From Exophiala sp. HKRS030 (Eukaryota; Ascomycota; Eurotiomycetes; Chaetothyriales; Herpotrichiellaceae), in NCBI GenBank assembly GCA_023897205.1, contig JAHWDD010000003.1:4467665-4531664 (forward strand): a stretch of 64,000 nt of DNA. Direction: 5' to 3'. Under the pieces are notes generated by a model that saw only the letters and a list, made by a program, of their open reading frames with translations, searched no databases and had not been told where the DNA came from. Both the position numbers and the translations under genes were made by a program. This document shows, piece after piece, positions 22,325 through 34,682 of the stretch; positions within the stretch are counted from its first letter, which is position 1; the number at the start of each line of letters is the position of its first letter.

Positions 22325-22961
22325 GCGACTTCACCTCAATATGCGTAGAACTCTGGTATCGGAGCGTCTCTTGCATTACAGGACGAATGGAAGCTTCCTT
22401 GCGCAAAGCCGTTTGTGGCCAAGCAAATGAAAGCCAACTACGATGGAATCATTCCATCAGCAGAAGCTCATCGACACTATAGGCAGTCATATTTGCAGCT
22501 TTGATACCAATCGCCCTGTCCGGATTGGTCCAGAATACTGGAACATAGACCTAAATGCTAGGTAGAGCAATTCCATGACATGGGCTGCTTCCTTCTTTGC
22601 CTCTCAATTCGCACGGTTCTTCTACGAATACAAGATGGAGTTGACCTGCATGAACTCATGTTTCCACACCATGAAGCTATGTTTTTCATTCCCCATGCAT
22701 CTGTAGCGTTCGACACCTCAATACCTGTAGCCAAAGTGCCATAAAATGTCTATTTCCCCGCCGTATAATTGCCAAGATTTCGCGCTCACGTGATCAGGGC
22801 TTGCCCTAGATTTGCACTTTGCGTCGCAGCCAAGACTTTAATGAAGATTGACTCCAGTCGAACTTCAGAATTCCGAAGGTTGTCAAGAATAACTGCATCG
22901 ACATCAACTCCACGCTTTTCGGAATCAAGATCGAAAAGCGATTCAGCAGCCCTACACGAAC
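22325..22961. promoter_or_regulatory. Intergenic region between ribosomal genes
   Basis: About 637 bp holding the P2 3' end and the S15 promoter. No gene was recognised. Confidence 0.4.
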
Positions 22962-23583
22962 ATGGCTGACTCCGAATACGTGCGTCGGCATCCCTTCGTC
23001 AACGTAGCCTGAATACTAACGATTCTCGATAGAATGCCGAGGAGGCCGCCGAGCTCAAGAAGAGAAGAGCGTTCAGAAAGTTTTCGTTCAGAGGCGTCGA
23101 TCTTGATCAGTATGTGCACACCTCGATATGACTTGTCTCTCGACATCTTCAACACGACTCGGGATAATCATGGAATGGGAGTGGAAAAAGACAAATCTAA
23201 CCTGACAATCATCTAGACTTCTCGACATCCCCTCCAGCGAACTTGTCAACATCCTCCACGCTCGTGCCCGTCGTCGATTCAACCGGGGTCTCAAGCGCCG
23301 CCCTATGGGTCTCATCAAGAAACTACGAAAGGCGAAGCAGAACGCGAAGCCCAACGAGAAGCCAGACTTGGTCAAGACACATCTCAGAGACATGATTGTG
23401 GTACCCGAAATGATTGGCAGTGTTATTGGTGTCTACAGCGGAAAGGAATTCAACCAAGTTGAGATCAAGCCTGAAATGGTGGGATTCTATCTCGGCGAAT
23501 TCTCCATCTCATACAAGCCTGTCAAGCACGGTCGACCTGGTATTGGTGCCACCCACTCTTCGCGATTTATTCCCCTGAAGTAG
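22962..23583 (+). CDS. rps15: 40S ribosomal protein S15 (uS19)
   Basis: Three exons, 22962-22979, 23033-23109 and 23217-23583, encode 153 residues. Exon 1 encodes only MADSEY. The joined product contains [33 protein letters not shown], the [20 protein letters not shown] core of uS19 and the C-terminal [13 protein letters not shown], followed by HSSRFIPLK. It is a small-subunit head protein near the decoding centre. Early introns with very short first exons are usual in fungal ribosomal protein genes. Confidence 0.97.
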
Positions 23584-24508
23584 ACATCGATTGATGGAAA
23601 GGATGGTGGATTGCTACGCCCATTTGTCTTGGTCAGTAACGGACACGGATTCCTAGCTAGGATGGCGCAGTGGCGGGCGAGCACTGAGGGGTCATAGTTA
23701 TCGATTGAAGGAGAAACCTTTCGTGACTGTGTAGTCATGTGTTGAAAATGAAATAACATCATCATTTTATCAACGAGGTGTCTCGTTTCTGATGCCAACT
23801 CCCCTACTCATTCGTCCAGTCAAGAAAGTTGGGTCGACGAGGCCTCCGTATATCCTCGCAACTATTTCCATATTCCTTTTATTAGACCACTGATTAACAT
23901 ATGACCTCGAAACCTTACTAGGCAGTTAACATCCCATACGTGAAAGCGGTATACCATGATCAGGGACCCCCAAGTCATATATTTCGTGCATAACCTACCA
24001 CACTGTATGCACGAGAGGGCAGGCCAGCCATGTGGGACTTGGCGTTTTCGAAATGCCAAGAAGCAGCAGGACTGAGGCGCCTTTCCATTTCTAGTCTAGC
24101 ATGTATTTCAGCTTGAGCGACATCCTGCCGACTCTCAAAGAATGGAAAATCTCAATTCTGCACACAGCAGGCCACCGGTTGTGATGGTCAGTCATTCGGT
24201 GTCGGTCCTCTTCCATTCAGAAGGCAGTGCAATTCCATGATCGCATTAGGACCCATGAGACTTACTTTGGAAAGTTAAGTTCTTCACGCTATCGTCCAGG
24301 TTTCCTCTACCCGTGTTCCGGCTAGCCCATCGTGGTTCCAAGATGAACTCGCTTATCTCTTGATGAACCCCGCGGAGACAGGCTCAACTTTTATATTCAG
24401 AAACCATCGGAAACAGCGAGATATCAAGCGTTGAGGGACCCTCGGACACGCCTTGAGGCTTGACCTGACACGACCCTACATCACATTCGAGCCAGGTGTG
24501 AAGCCAAC

Positions 24509-25018
24509 TGATAAGACGGTCCCCACAGAAAACATGGTTCAGAGATAAGCCTGGCCCAACCATGTCTTGATCTCCCACTACCAGCAATTTGGAACAACCA
24601 AGCCTTGCAATACAGAGTAAGCATCGACGCCGTTCCATGCTTCTCCTCATTCTTATCAGCGCGTTGAAGCTTATGTATGCCAGCCGATGATCGACACTCC
24701 TGCGAGATGTCGACTTAAACCCCAGTAACTAGTACATGCCACATACGGCTTCACGGCCAAGTTAGAGCGATTGGTACAACCCTGTTAGCATCACTCCAGG
24801 TCTCCGTGAGCGAGTAAATGACGTTAACGACTCCACGATCTCAAGCTTCAATAACTCAAGACCTCAATCTCAATTCCCTGCAAAGCATCTTGTGCAAAGA
24901 TCCCGTGGACGGACCTCGAGAATGTGAAGAAATCCTCCCTCTTGATCTTGAGGCATTGAACTGGTGTTGATGCATTGCTATTGGATACTTGTATCCTTGC
25001 TGCACTTTTCCGTTATCA
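24509..25018. promoter_or_regulatory. Cluster of GATA-factor (HGATAR) sites upstream of the nitrate transporter
   Basis: TGATAA at 24509, AGATAA at 24543, and TTATCA (TGATAA on the minus strand) at 24653 and 25013. AreA/NIT2 nitrogen regulators bind HGATAR, and nitrate transporters are classic targets. A near match to the nitrate-activator site CTCCGHGG is CTCCGTGA at 24802. Function is inference; such short sites also occur by chance. Confidence 0.4.
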
Positions 25019-25240
25019 GCATCACACTAACTTTTTCGGGCGGTGGCTGACGTATCGCCGGGTCTCATTTGCTGTCGGATTCGAGAACTGGGGAACAGAT
25101 TTGCCGCGGATTTGCTTGTTTCTTCGATCTCGGTCTCGAAGTGCACCTAATCTATACCCCCGGAGAAGGATAACAAACGTCGGATCGACGCCGCTTCGTT
25201 TTCAGGGCGTGCTAATATCATATCTAACGCCGGGGACAGC

Positions 25241-25248
25241 ATATATAG
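25241..25248 (+). promoter_or_regulatory. TATA-like element of the nitrate transporter
   Basis: ATATATAG lies about 110 bp before the start codon, a plausible core-promoter position. Confidence 0.4.
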
Positions 25249-25355
25249 ATTGAGCGCAGACCTGCTTGTGGGTAGTGTCTTCAGCTCAAGCATATTCTGA
25301 GCATCTTCAATTTAAGCATATCACTTGGTCTTTGAGGCTCAGATTGTTTGACACC

Positions 25356-26965
25356 ATGGTCGACTTTAGCATTGCTTGGAGAGCCCCAGAGGTAAACCCG
25401 GTGACCCAAAAGGCTCGGTCAATCCCCTTCCTCAATCCCATCAACAAATACGGACGAGTGTTTTTCTTCTCATGGTTCGGCTTCTTCGTTGCATTTTGGT
25501 CCTGGTATGCGTTTCCACCATTGGTAAGTCTCGATCTTGGTTATTTTCTTCTCGGGTCCATTACTGACTCTCAGATCAGCTCCATGACACCATTCAAGCA
25601 GACCTCAAACTGACAAAGATCGATGTTGCCAACTCAAATATCATCGCTCTATGTGCCACCTTACTTGTGCGCTTGGTCGCCGGCCCCTGCTGCGATCGTT
25701 TCGGACCTCGCTTGACATTCGTCGGCTGTCTCCTCATAGGGGCCTTCCCGACCTTCCTTGCAGGCACTGCATACAGCCGTGGACAGTTGTTTGCAGTCAG
25801 ATTCTTCGTCGGCATTCTCGGTGGAAGCTTCGTACCATGCCAGGTTTGGAGCACCGGCTTCTACAACTCAAACATTGTCGGCACAGCCAATGCTTTTACG
25901 GCAGGCTTTGGCAATGCTGGAGGTGGAGTGACATACTTCTTAATGCCTGCCATTTTCGATAGTTTTTGCCGGAGGGGATTGAGTCCTCATGTCGCTTGGA
26001 GAGTGACATTTATCGTTCCGGGTATCATTATTGTTGCAGTGGCCATGTGCCTCCTTTTTCTCTGCGAGGATACTCCGGTTGGAAAGTGGAGCGAGCGTCA
26101 CAGTGTTGCCGAGTCCAACTTGGTGGCCCATGGCATTCAAGCAACCGTCGTTGATGCGCCGGAGGGGAAGCTGACTGATCATCCAGCCTCTCCTCAAGGA
26201 TTACTCACGCCGGCTGAGTCTGGTGAGAAGATGCAATTCGATGCAACTGGCGAGCGGAAACTCTCTGCCTTTGCGGATCGAGAGGCTCAAATGACTGACC
26301 AACAAATGCTGGACACGGCACGTGGTGAAATTGTGGTGAAGCCCACGGTAAAACATGTTCTGAAGATCATGTTTGCACCACAGACTTTAGTCCTTGCCTT
26401 TTGCTATTTCAACTCTTTCGGTGCAGAGTTGGCCATCAACAGTATCCTTGGAACGTACTACCAAAAGAACTTCAAGTCCCTAGGGCAAACAAGCTCTGGT
26501 CGGTGGGCTGCAATGTTTGGACTTCTGAACGTTGTCTTCAGACCAGCAGGTGGTATTATTGCCGACCTCTTGTACAAGCGTTTCCCCAACGTCTGGGTCA
26601 AGAAGATGTGGATTCATTTACTTGCAATAGTGACTGGCGCATTCCTGATTGCTATTGGAGTCCTTGACTCTCACAACAAAAATACCATGTTTGGACTCAT
26701 CGCCGGCATGGCCTTCTTCCTCGAAGCAGGAAATGGTGCAAATTTTGCTCTTGTCCCACACGTCAACCCTCAATCAAACGGTGTTGTCTCTGGTATGACA
26801 GGCGCAACGGGCAACTTTGGCGGCATTATCTATGCCATTGTATTCCGATATAACACCACAAACTATGGGAAATCTTTTTACATTATTGGCGCGATGACAA
26901 TCGGGATCAATGTTGCACTTTCCTGGATTCCCCCGGTTTCTAAACGCCAGATCGGTGGACGCTAG
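25356..26965 (+). CDS. crnA: Nitrate transporter, NNP family (CrnA/NrtA type)
   Basis: Exons 25356-25523 and 25580-26965 (56-bp intron) encode 517 residues with 12 predicted membrane helices. The N-terminus has [20 protein letters not shown], then [13 protein letters not shown] across the splice. Nitrate signatures [16 protein letters not shown] and [15 protein letters not shown] are both present. The Arg residues known to bind nitrate in CrnA/NrtA are found in TM2 (LLVRLVAGP) and TM8 (NVVFRPAGG). A long hydrophilic central loop (about residues 215-300) separates the halves. It is a plasma-membrane nitrate/proton symporter. No nitrate or nitrite reductase gene is adjacent, so the assimilation genes are not clustered in this window. 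Confidence 0.95.
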
Positions 26966-27636
26966 CATTTCCAAAATGGCGAAGAGCTTTGAGTTGAATG
27001 CATGAATATTGAATAAAAAGATAAATCTCGATGTGTATAGTTGACCTTGTTCATAATGTGGACGTATGTTGACTGTTCAGTTCGCTGTTGTCAAACTCAA
27101 TCCAAGATCCTTTGCGTCCACTGTAGTCTCCAGATCCTAGATACTACTACTGAAAGTATCCTCAGCCTCAAGGCGTCACGGACCTTGAACTCGGACGCTT
27201 TAGTTCCGTATTCAAAATCAAGTTCGACAGTACGACGCTCTCGGAATCATAGCCATTATGCACCCGGGTTCGGGGCCCATCATCCATGTTCGCCTTCCAA
27301 TGCCATCCTTGGCGCCGAGTGTTGTATGTCATGCTTCTTCTGTCGTCACGACTTTCTACAGCAAAAGTTTTCCATCCATTGAGATTACGTGCGTTCGAGG
27401 CACTACTATTCTCCATTTTCAAGGCGTATTCAATGTCTCGAATTCATTGCCCAGGACCCAAATGCTGCACTAACTGCGGCGAATTTATGAATCATGATAT
27501 TCTCGGTTACAAGGCCATGCACATTGCATTTCGAAATGTGACGGTTCGTCATAATTTGGATGAGGTCAGGAAATGATTTCATAGTGCTTCGTCAGGATAT
27601 ATGTCGTGAAATAACCCTGATGGAACTTCTTGCAAA
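26966..27636. other. Intergenic region
   Basis: About 670 bp; overlapping short frames on both strands at 27041-27576 have no recognisable content. Confidence 0.35.
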
Positions 27637-28368
27637 ATGTCTACCATTTGCAACCCACGATTTTCACGATCTATCAAAACTGCACTGAGTAAATCGTTTA
27701 CATCATCTTCACGAATAAAGACTTATCGTACCTTTCAGTCCTCCGCCATCATCAAAATGCCTGCATCACTAGATTCCAAGGATGTGAATTCCAAAACCGA
27801 TCCTTCTGTTGCCAAGCAGTACGATAACGAAACACCAAAGGACGTACAGTTCAAAGAATTGTACGAGCTGATCGACGGCAAGAAGGTCAGCATGTTGACA
27901 ACTCAACGTCCTGGCGTCGGACTCGTAGGCCGATCGATGAGTGTCGCCAAACGAGCAGGCCCAGACATCCTCTACCTCGCCAACAAGCACTCGAAAAAGT
28001 TCGAGGATATTTCCTCCAACAAGGAAGTTCAAGTCACATTTCAGGATCTTAAAACACAGGACTGGATCTCCATTTCGGGCACCGCAACCACGGTTAGCAA
28101 TGACGATCCAAGGATCAAAGAATTGTATACTCCAGCCATCAGTGCGTGGTTTGGCGATTTGAAGGATGGAGTCCACGACGGCACGTGGAAGGATCCACGC
28201 ATGAGCCTGATCGAGGTGCAGAGCAAGTACATTACCTATTGGAAGAAGGATGTTTCGACATTGGGATTCGTCAAGGAAGTGGGTACTGCGGCGTTCACGG
28301 GTGGCGTTGCACAGACGGGCCCATTGAGGGAGCTATCGTCGGAAGACATCGCGAAGGAGCGTGTTTGA
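27637..28368 (+). CDS. bli-3: BLI-3-like FMN-binding protein (pyridoxamine-phosphate-oxidase fold)
   Basis: 243 codons without introns. The core KDVQFKELYELIDGKKVSML, then TTQRPGVGLVGRSM, LANKHSKKFEDISSNKEVQV and the DPRIKELYTPAISAWFGDL block match the general-stress-protein-26/BLI-3 group, which includes the Neurospora blue-light-induced BLI-3. Function is not established beyond flavin binding. The first 40 residues are rich in Arg, Ser and Thr with no acidic residue and look like a mitochondrial presequence. A second in-frame ATG at 27757 (MPASLDSKD) would give a cytosolic form starting at the conserved domain. Both starts are plausible. Confidence 0.85.
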   Translation: MSTICNPRFSRSIKTALSKSFTSSSRIKTYRTFQSSAIIKMPASLDSKDVNSKTDPSVAKQYDNETPKDVQFKELYELIDGKKVSMLTTQRPGVGLVGRSMSVAKRAGPDILYLANKHSKKFEDISSNKEVQVTFQDLKTQDWISISGTATTVSNDDPRIKELYTPAISAWFGDLKDGVHDGTWKDPRMSLIEVQSKYITYWKKDVSTLGFVKEVGTAAFTGGVAQTGPLRELSSEDIAKERV

Positions 28369-28931
28369 ATAACATGAAGTGTTATTATATGTTCAGCTCA
28401 TGGGATGGCAATTTCCATTAATCTCCATATCAAAAATTGCCCACAAGGTTGATGAGGGCCACAAAGGTCGGATGATGAGTACAAATTTCGAACTTTCAAT
28501 AGTTTTGAGTCGGCGAAAGTCAAATGGTGGCCCCGACATCAGGAGCTCGCAGGAGCCAGCATGGTTACAGATGGTACAATATCTCCACGTGCAAGAAAGG
28601 CTGGCGTAGAATATCGATAAATAGACTGTGGCCCAGCCAGCCCTGTGAAATGCTTGTCAGGAAAAGGGGAAAGACGAATTGGGTCCCTTCAGCCCAAACA
28701 GGCTTAGTCTCCTGTCAGTCTCGGGTCTTGGCGATCACGAGGTCGGCACTGGCGGTGAATCCTCCCTTCAACTTTCTCATGAACCCCGTGGCCTCAATTT
28801 CAACATCAAAAAAAACAGTCTTGTTGTCGAAGAATTCATCACAGTCTTAAACAGGTCGTGTAGATCTTGTCCTGCTGAACCGCCACCGTCCAAAACTTTT
28901 GTCTTGTTTCAATACTCTAGGATATCTCAAA
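28369..28931. promoter_or_regulatory. Intergenic region upstream of the GMPPA-like gene
   Basis: About 563 bp between tandem genes; it should hold a promoter. No gene was recognised. Confidence 0.4.
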
Positions 28932-30364
28932 ATGTTGAAAGTTCCTCAGCGTGCTAAGACCAATTCTCAGGCTGTGACCAAAGCGGTCATCCTGGTAAGT
29001 TATCCGATCCGAATGCCTATGCACGAATCATGCTCTAAACATGGTATAGGTTGGCGGCCCTTCTCGGGGAACACGCTTCAGGCCTTTGAGTCTTGATGTA
29101 CCAAAGGTAAGGTTCAAAGCAATCTTCGTATCAGCGTATACTCAGTCCTAAAACCTTTCTGCTTCAGCCCCTATTCGATGTTGCTGGTCACCCAATCATC
29201 TGGCACTGCTTGAAAGCCGTGTCTAAAGTACCAGATATCAAGGAAGTCATTCTCATTGGCTATTACGATGAGGCCGTTTTCCGCGACTTCATTAAGGACT
29301 CGTCCAGAGAGTTCCCTCAGATCAAGATCCAGTACTTGCGAGAGTACCAGGCTCTGGGCACAGCTGGTGGTCTTTACCACTTCCGAGACGCTATCTTGAA
29401 GGGCCGACCAGATAGATTCTTCGTGCTCAACTCCGATGTCTGCTGCTCCTTCCCACTGGACGCTATGCTCAAACTCTTCGACGAGAAGGATGCCGAAGCT
29501 GTCATTCTAGGAACCAGAGTCAGCAACGATGCCGCAACCAACTTCGGATGTATCGTGCCCGATACACACACCAAACGTGTTCTTCACTACGTCGAGAAGC
29601 CAGAAGGCCACATCTCCAACCTGATCAACTGTGGTGTCTACCTATTTGCCACTGAAGCCATCTTCCCTTCCATTAAGAGCGCCATCAAGCGTAGGACAGA
29701 TCGACCACGAATGATCTCCTACCCATCTTCTGAGAACATCGAATCATCTTTTGTTGCAGATGACGAAGATGGAGAGAAGAACGAAGTTCTACGTTTGGAG
29801 CAGGATATTTTGTCAGATTTGGCCGACACCAACCGCTTCTTCGTGCACGAGACCAAGGATTTCTGGCGCCAGATCAAGACCGCTGGTTCCGCCGTTCCAG
29901 CAAATGCTCTGTACCTCCAAAAGGCATTCCAATCCCAAGCTGAAGAGATTGCCAAGCCTTCAGCTCAAATCATTCCACCAGTCTTCATCCATCCCACCGC
30001 TACTGTCGACCCAACCGCCAAGCTCGGGCCTCACGTCTCGATTGGGCCCAAGGCTGTCATCGGAGCAGGTGTTCGTATCAAGGAGGCTATCGTTCTCGAC
30101 GAAGCAGAGATCAAACACGATGCTATTGTTCTATACGCCATTGTTGGCTGGAACAGCCGTATTGGAGCATGGGCAAGAGTTGAGGGTACTCCTACTCCAA
30201 TCACCAGCCACAGCAGCAGCATCATCAAGAATGGCGTCAAAGTGCAAAGCGTCACCATCTTGGGCAAGGAATGCGCTGTCAATGACGAAGTTCGTGTTCA
30301 GAACTGCATCTGTCTCCCCTACAAGGAGTTGAAGCGTGATGTGGCCAACGAAGTGATCATGTAA
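28932..30364 (+). CDS. GDP-mannose pyrophosphorylase A-like nucleotidyltransferase
   Basis: Exons 28932-28994, 29050-29106 and 29168-30364 encode 438 residues. The nucleotidyltransferase loop reads GGPSRGTRFRPLSLDVPKPL across the splices; GGP...GTRFRPLS is typical of the A-type subunit (GMPPA) rather than the catalytic B-type. VLNSDVCCSFPL and YVEKPEGHISNLINCGVYLF complete the catalytic fold. The C-terminal part (from about residue 300) has left-handed beta-helix hexapeptide repeats, such as IHPTATVDPTAKLGPHVSIG. In animals GMPPA binds GDP-mannose and restrains GMPPB, so a regulatory role in mannosylation precursor supply is possible; the fungal role is inference. Confidence 0.9.
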
Positions 30365-31171
30365 AGCAAAGTGTTTCGGAAGGCTTTTGAGGCAGGATGA
30401 CATAGAATACAGAACTTACTTGGCTGGAAATTACGATCGATAGACAAAATTTGCCTGCAGCACTGGTAGGGATTGAAATAGATCTCCTTGATAACGCTTC
30501 CCACCGGCAGGCTACGGAGTAGTCAGTAAGGAGTTGCAACTTGCAAGTTTATTAATCAAACGAATAAATGTGATTGGTCATGCGCCTATTTTGCTTACCA
30601 GCACGCCATTTCTATGGGGCTAACAATGCAGAGATGGTGGCCTCTACATAGATATATATCTACTTCTGTGCCGTCTGTGTTCCGGTGCTCTTCCACCAGA
30701 TTCGATTCTCGAGTTTCTCAGCTGAAAATGATGACCAGGCCACGAAAAGCACATGAATTCGTCCCAATCATCAACGACCGACAACCAAGCACAACAAGAC
30801 GTTGTCAAAATAATACGGTAACCTGGTGCAAGTAATTCATATCTGTCTGGCACCACCGCCAGGATCTAAGCAATCAGAACGTTTGTTATCCCCCATCTGC
30901 AAAGGATGAGAGGTAAGCTGTAGAAAACTCAATGAGGATGGTGGCCACACTGTCATTATCCTCGGAGGTTGACGTCGGACTAATTTTACGCCGTCTTGAA
31001 GCTCTAAATGCTTGGAAAGGATCATGAAGCAAAAGACGTTATTTTCTAACAACGGACCTCCATCTTCCCTGTGCAACCTGTCGTCAACACTGTACCTGTT
31101 CTCTCACGAGACTCACAATAACTAGAAGATTCGACATAATATAGTCCGCGGGACAGAATTCATTTGGCAAA
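30365..31171. other. Intergenic region
   Basis: About 807 bp between tandem genes, with no recognisable gene or repeat. Confidence 0.35.
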
Positions 31172-31684
31172 ATGCCACACTCTCTTGTTGTGCCTGACGG
31201 TTACGGGTGAGTTTCATCCCTCTCAAATATCTAGTTATGCCAGGTGTCCTCTGACTTTTATGGATGGGAAAGATACGCCGTGATCGTCGCCCTGGGCTTG
31301 ATTCCAGGTCTTGCATTCATGCAAGGCAACATCGTCACGATGCTGCGCAAACCAGCCGGAGTTCCCTACCCGAATGCCTACGCAACACCACAACAAGTCA
31401 AGGAGAATCCCGCAGCGTACAAATTCAATTGTGCTCAGAGATCTCATGGCAATTTACTGGAGAATATGGCTCAGACAATGCTATTTATTCTTTTTGCTGG
31501 GTTGGAGTATCCCAAGACTGCCACCTGGCTTGGAACTGGCTGGGTTGTTGCTCGAGCGTTGTATACTTTCGGCTACATCACGAGCTCTAAGAATGGCTCG
31601 GGCAGATTGATTGGATCATGGTTCTGGTTGATGCAGTTGTCCTTGCTGGGGTTGTCTTGTTATTCGGCGTTGAATCTGTTGTAG
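31172..31684 (+). CDS. Microsomal glutathione S-transferase 3-like (MAPEG) protein
   Basis: Exons 31172-31206 and 31273-31684 (66-bp intron, GTGAGT...GGGAAAG) encode 148 residues. The splice produces VVPDGYG|YAVIVALG, matching the usual MAPEG start; reading straight through meets a stop. The MGST3 signature FNCAQRSHGNLLENM is present, with four hydrophobic helices and KYPN-like YPNAYATP before it. MAPEG proteins of this type are ER glutathione transferases or peroxidases acting on lipid hydroperoxides. Confidence 0.9.
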
Positions 31685-32076
31685 AGATCAATGCTGTACT
31701 CAAGCTAAAGCGAGACTAGAAAAAGGCCTCGATCTTCGATTGTGGCTTTGGATTCGAATTTTAGAGACATACCAGCTACTTTCAAGACCCGTTTATGAGT
31801 CTTGGTCATGTTACAGACAACCGTCGTGGTTTTATTCTCGCTTCGTCTTTGTGTCCAGCGCCTTAGTGGCTTAATCGTACTCGCTGTGGCTGTGTCCCTC
31901 ATTTTTCCCTCATGAGTCATGAGAATTTCCTCCACAAAAACCATGAGTCAGAATTCCACGAAAGATTCACATCCCACCTTGATAATGAAATATACTCCCC
32001 TCCCACCCGCACATTGTCCACGAAGATCTCAGTGCTCCAGAACTGAACACTCACCGAGTCTGTGACTCTACCAATC
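31685..32076. promoter_or_regulatory. Intergenic region upstream of lysyl-tRNA synthetase
   Basis: About 390 bp; it should contain the synthetase promoter and 5' UTR. Nothing else was recognised. Confidence 0.4.
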
Positions 32077-34021
32077 ATGGCTGACGCCACAGCTTCTCTC
32101 GCGCAGGACACTGCAAATTTACACCTGGACGAAGTCACTGGTGAACGAGTCTCCAAGTCGGAATTGAAGAAAAGACAGAAGCAAAGACAACAGGAAGAGA
32201 GGAAGAAGGAGAAAGCCGCTGCTGCCCCGCCAAAGGCCGAAAAGAAGAAGGTTGCAGGCGACGAGATCGACGAAAGCAATCTCAATCCTAACGTTCGTCC
32301 TTTCCCGTCACGCGACACCTCGGCCATTGTCTGGGTTTAACTGATAACTTGATAGCAATATTTCGAAATCCGAAGCGGACGTATCAATCGGCTACGAGAG
32401 ACTAAACAACCAAATCCTTACCCACACAAATTCCAGGTGAATACAGAGCTAGGCAAGTTCGTCGAAGAGTATTCTCATCTCAAGCCGGGCGAGCACAAGA
32501 AAGATGTCGAGATTCGAGTGGCAGGCCGGGTCTATGTCAAGCGAGCTTCTGGCGCAAAATTGGTCTTCTACGATATAAGAGGTGGTGGCACAAAGGTGCA
32601 GATTATGTGTCAGTCACAAGAAGCCACAGGAGAGACACCGTTCGAGGCACAGCACGAACATCTGCGAAGAGGAGACATTATCGGCATAGTAGGCTACCCA
32701 GGTCGAACCGCCCCGAAGAATCGTCCCAACGAAGGTGAACTTTCGGTCTTCGCCAGCGAAGTAATCCTGCTCACCCCCTGCTTACATCAAATCCCTTCGG
32801 AGCACTTTGGTCTACAGGATGTCGAAACTCGCTTCAGACAAAGATATCTCGACTTGCTCGTCAACGACAACTCCCGCAAGATCTTGATCACTCGATCCAA
32901 GATCGTCTCCTATATCCGGAACTACTTTGACTCGAATGGTTTTATCGAGGTTGAAACCCCTATGATGAATGCCATCGCTGGTGGTGCCACAGCAAAACCC
33001 TTCGTGACACACATTAACGAATACAATACCGATATGTTTATGCGAATTGCACCAGAACTGTATCTCAAGATGCTCGTTGTCGGAGGTATTGAGCGAGTTT
33101 ACGAACTGGGCAAGCAGTTCAGAAACGAAGGAGCCGACCTGACACACAACCCCGAATTCACCACTTGCGAATTCTACGAAGCCTACGCAGATGTCTACGA
33201 CGTAATGAATCGCACAGAAGAACTCGTCTCAGGTCTCGTCAAGCACGTCACCGGGGGTACCAAGACCCAATTCCACACTCAATCCGGCGAAGTCTACGAC
33301 GTGGATTGGTCCACACCATGGAAGCGCATTGAAATGATTCCCGCACTGGAAGAAGCTACGGGCGAGAAATTCCCTCCTGGAGACCAACTCCACACACAAG
33401 AAACCAATGAATTCTTCAAGAGGGTTCTCAAGAAGGTCAACGTAGTATGCCCACCACCCGAAACCAACGCACGCATGCTAGACAGATTAGTTGGAGAATT
33501 CATCGAAGAGAAATGTATCAACCCCACATTCATCACCGGCCATCCACAAATGATGTCGCCCCTCGCTAAATATCACCGTTCACAAGCCGGCATCTGCGAG
33601 CGCTTCGAGGCATTCGTATGTAAGAAGGAAATCGTCAACGCCTACACCGAGTTGAACGACCCATTCGACCAACGCCTGCGCTTCGAAGAGCAAGCCCGCC
33701 AGAAGGCTCAAGGCGACGATGAGGCGCAGATGGTGGACGAGAATTTCTGTACGAGTCTTGAGTTCGGTTTGCCTCCGACTGGTGGCTGGGGTATGGGAAT
33801 TGATCGCATCACCATGTTCTTGACCGATAATTACACAATTCGTGAGGTTCTCGCGTTCCCCTTCATGAAGGATGAGAAGTCTTCGGGAAAAGAGAAGGAG
33901 ACCGCTGCTGAGGTTGTGGGCATCGAGCCTCTGCCCGAGGAGGGAATTGGTGAGTTTTCACACCGTTCAAACACGCCAGTGAGAGACATATTTACTGACT
34001 TGTCAAATAGCGCACAAGTGA
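32077..34021 (+). CDS. krs1: Lysyl-tRNA synthetase, class II, cytosolic
   Basis: Exons 32077-32292, 32356-33949 and 34011-34021 give 606 residues; the last exon adds only three codons and the stop. There is a Lys-rich N-terminal tRNA-binding extension ([20 protein letters not shown]). An OB-fold anticodon domain follows ([20 protein letters not shown]) and then class II motif 1 ([20 protein letters not shown]). Motif 2 is [20 protein letters not shown] and motif 3 is [15 protein letters not shown]. The enzyme charges tRNA-Lys in the cytosol. The full catalytic set is intact. It lies convergent to TEL2. Confidence 0.96.
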
Positions 34022-34682
34022 AGAGTACACCGCTCCCGCCCAATGTCGATTAACGGATATATGTCAGAGAAAGAACATTGCCGTCAGATGAAGAACTGTG
34101 CCGTGGTGCATCCTCAGCATCTTCCAGTTGATGCCGGTCATGATATCGCTACGTAGAGATACATACAACGGGTTGCCCTGCAATTTCTGACCTGCAAAGT
34201 GCGTTGGAACAGTCAAGATACTCCTGTCTACGTAATTCCCATCTCCAGCACGGATCTGAGCATGAACGAAAGTAAAATATGCACCAAAGTAGTGACAACC
34301 ACCAACTTCCAAGACCATCGTGCCTGATACCCTCGTGAATCGTCTCGCCACGATGGCCAAACCTCGGCGTCTGACCCAGAATCCATGACAAATTTGAACT
34401 AGGCAAATGGCTTTCTGCAGACAATTTATCAGTGTATGGGCTCAAATACTTTTCGATCCGAGGACACGAGCGGGACATCTGCGTAGGGCCTCCCCTCTAT
34501 CTCGTCCACAATGCCTGCCAAGCCAAGGTCCTGTAGCCGGGTTCGCCTTGTGTTCGTAGACCTATTCCGCGCAATCATCAGGGCTCGATGGCACCCAAAT
34601 GGGTCAGAAAGCAACGCAACCAGCAACCAAGTCCCAGGCCGAGCTCTTCAAGCTTCTTCTCCCAAGTCAGTCAAGCTATGGA
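34022..34682. other. Intergenic region between convergent genes
   Basis: About 660 bp between the lysyl-tRNA synthetase and TEL2 stop codons; it contains short spurious frames only. Confidence 0.4.

Larger units (their letters stand above)
23584..25355. other. 1.77-kb region upstream of the nitrate transporter
   Basis: No protein gene was recognised. The right part is probably the transporter's control region. It contains several HGATAR-type sites and a TATA-like element, listed separately. Confidence 0.4.

Noticed and set aside
31207..31272. Apparent frame break in the MAPEG gene similar to the undercall sites
   Set aside because: A normal 66-bp intron ending GGGAAAG joins GYG to YAVIVALG in frame, so no missing base is needed.
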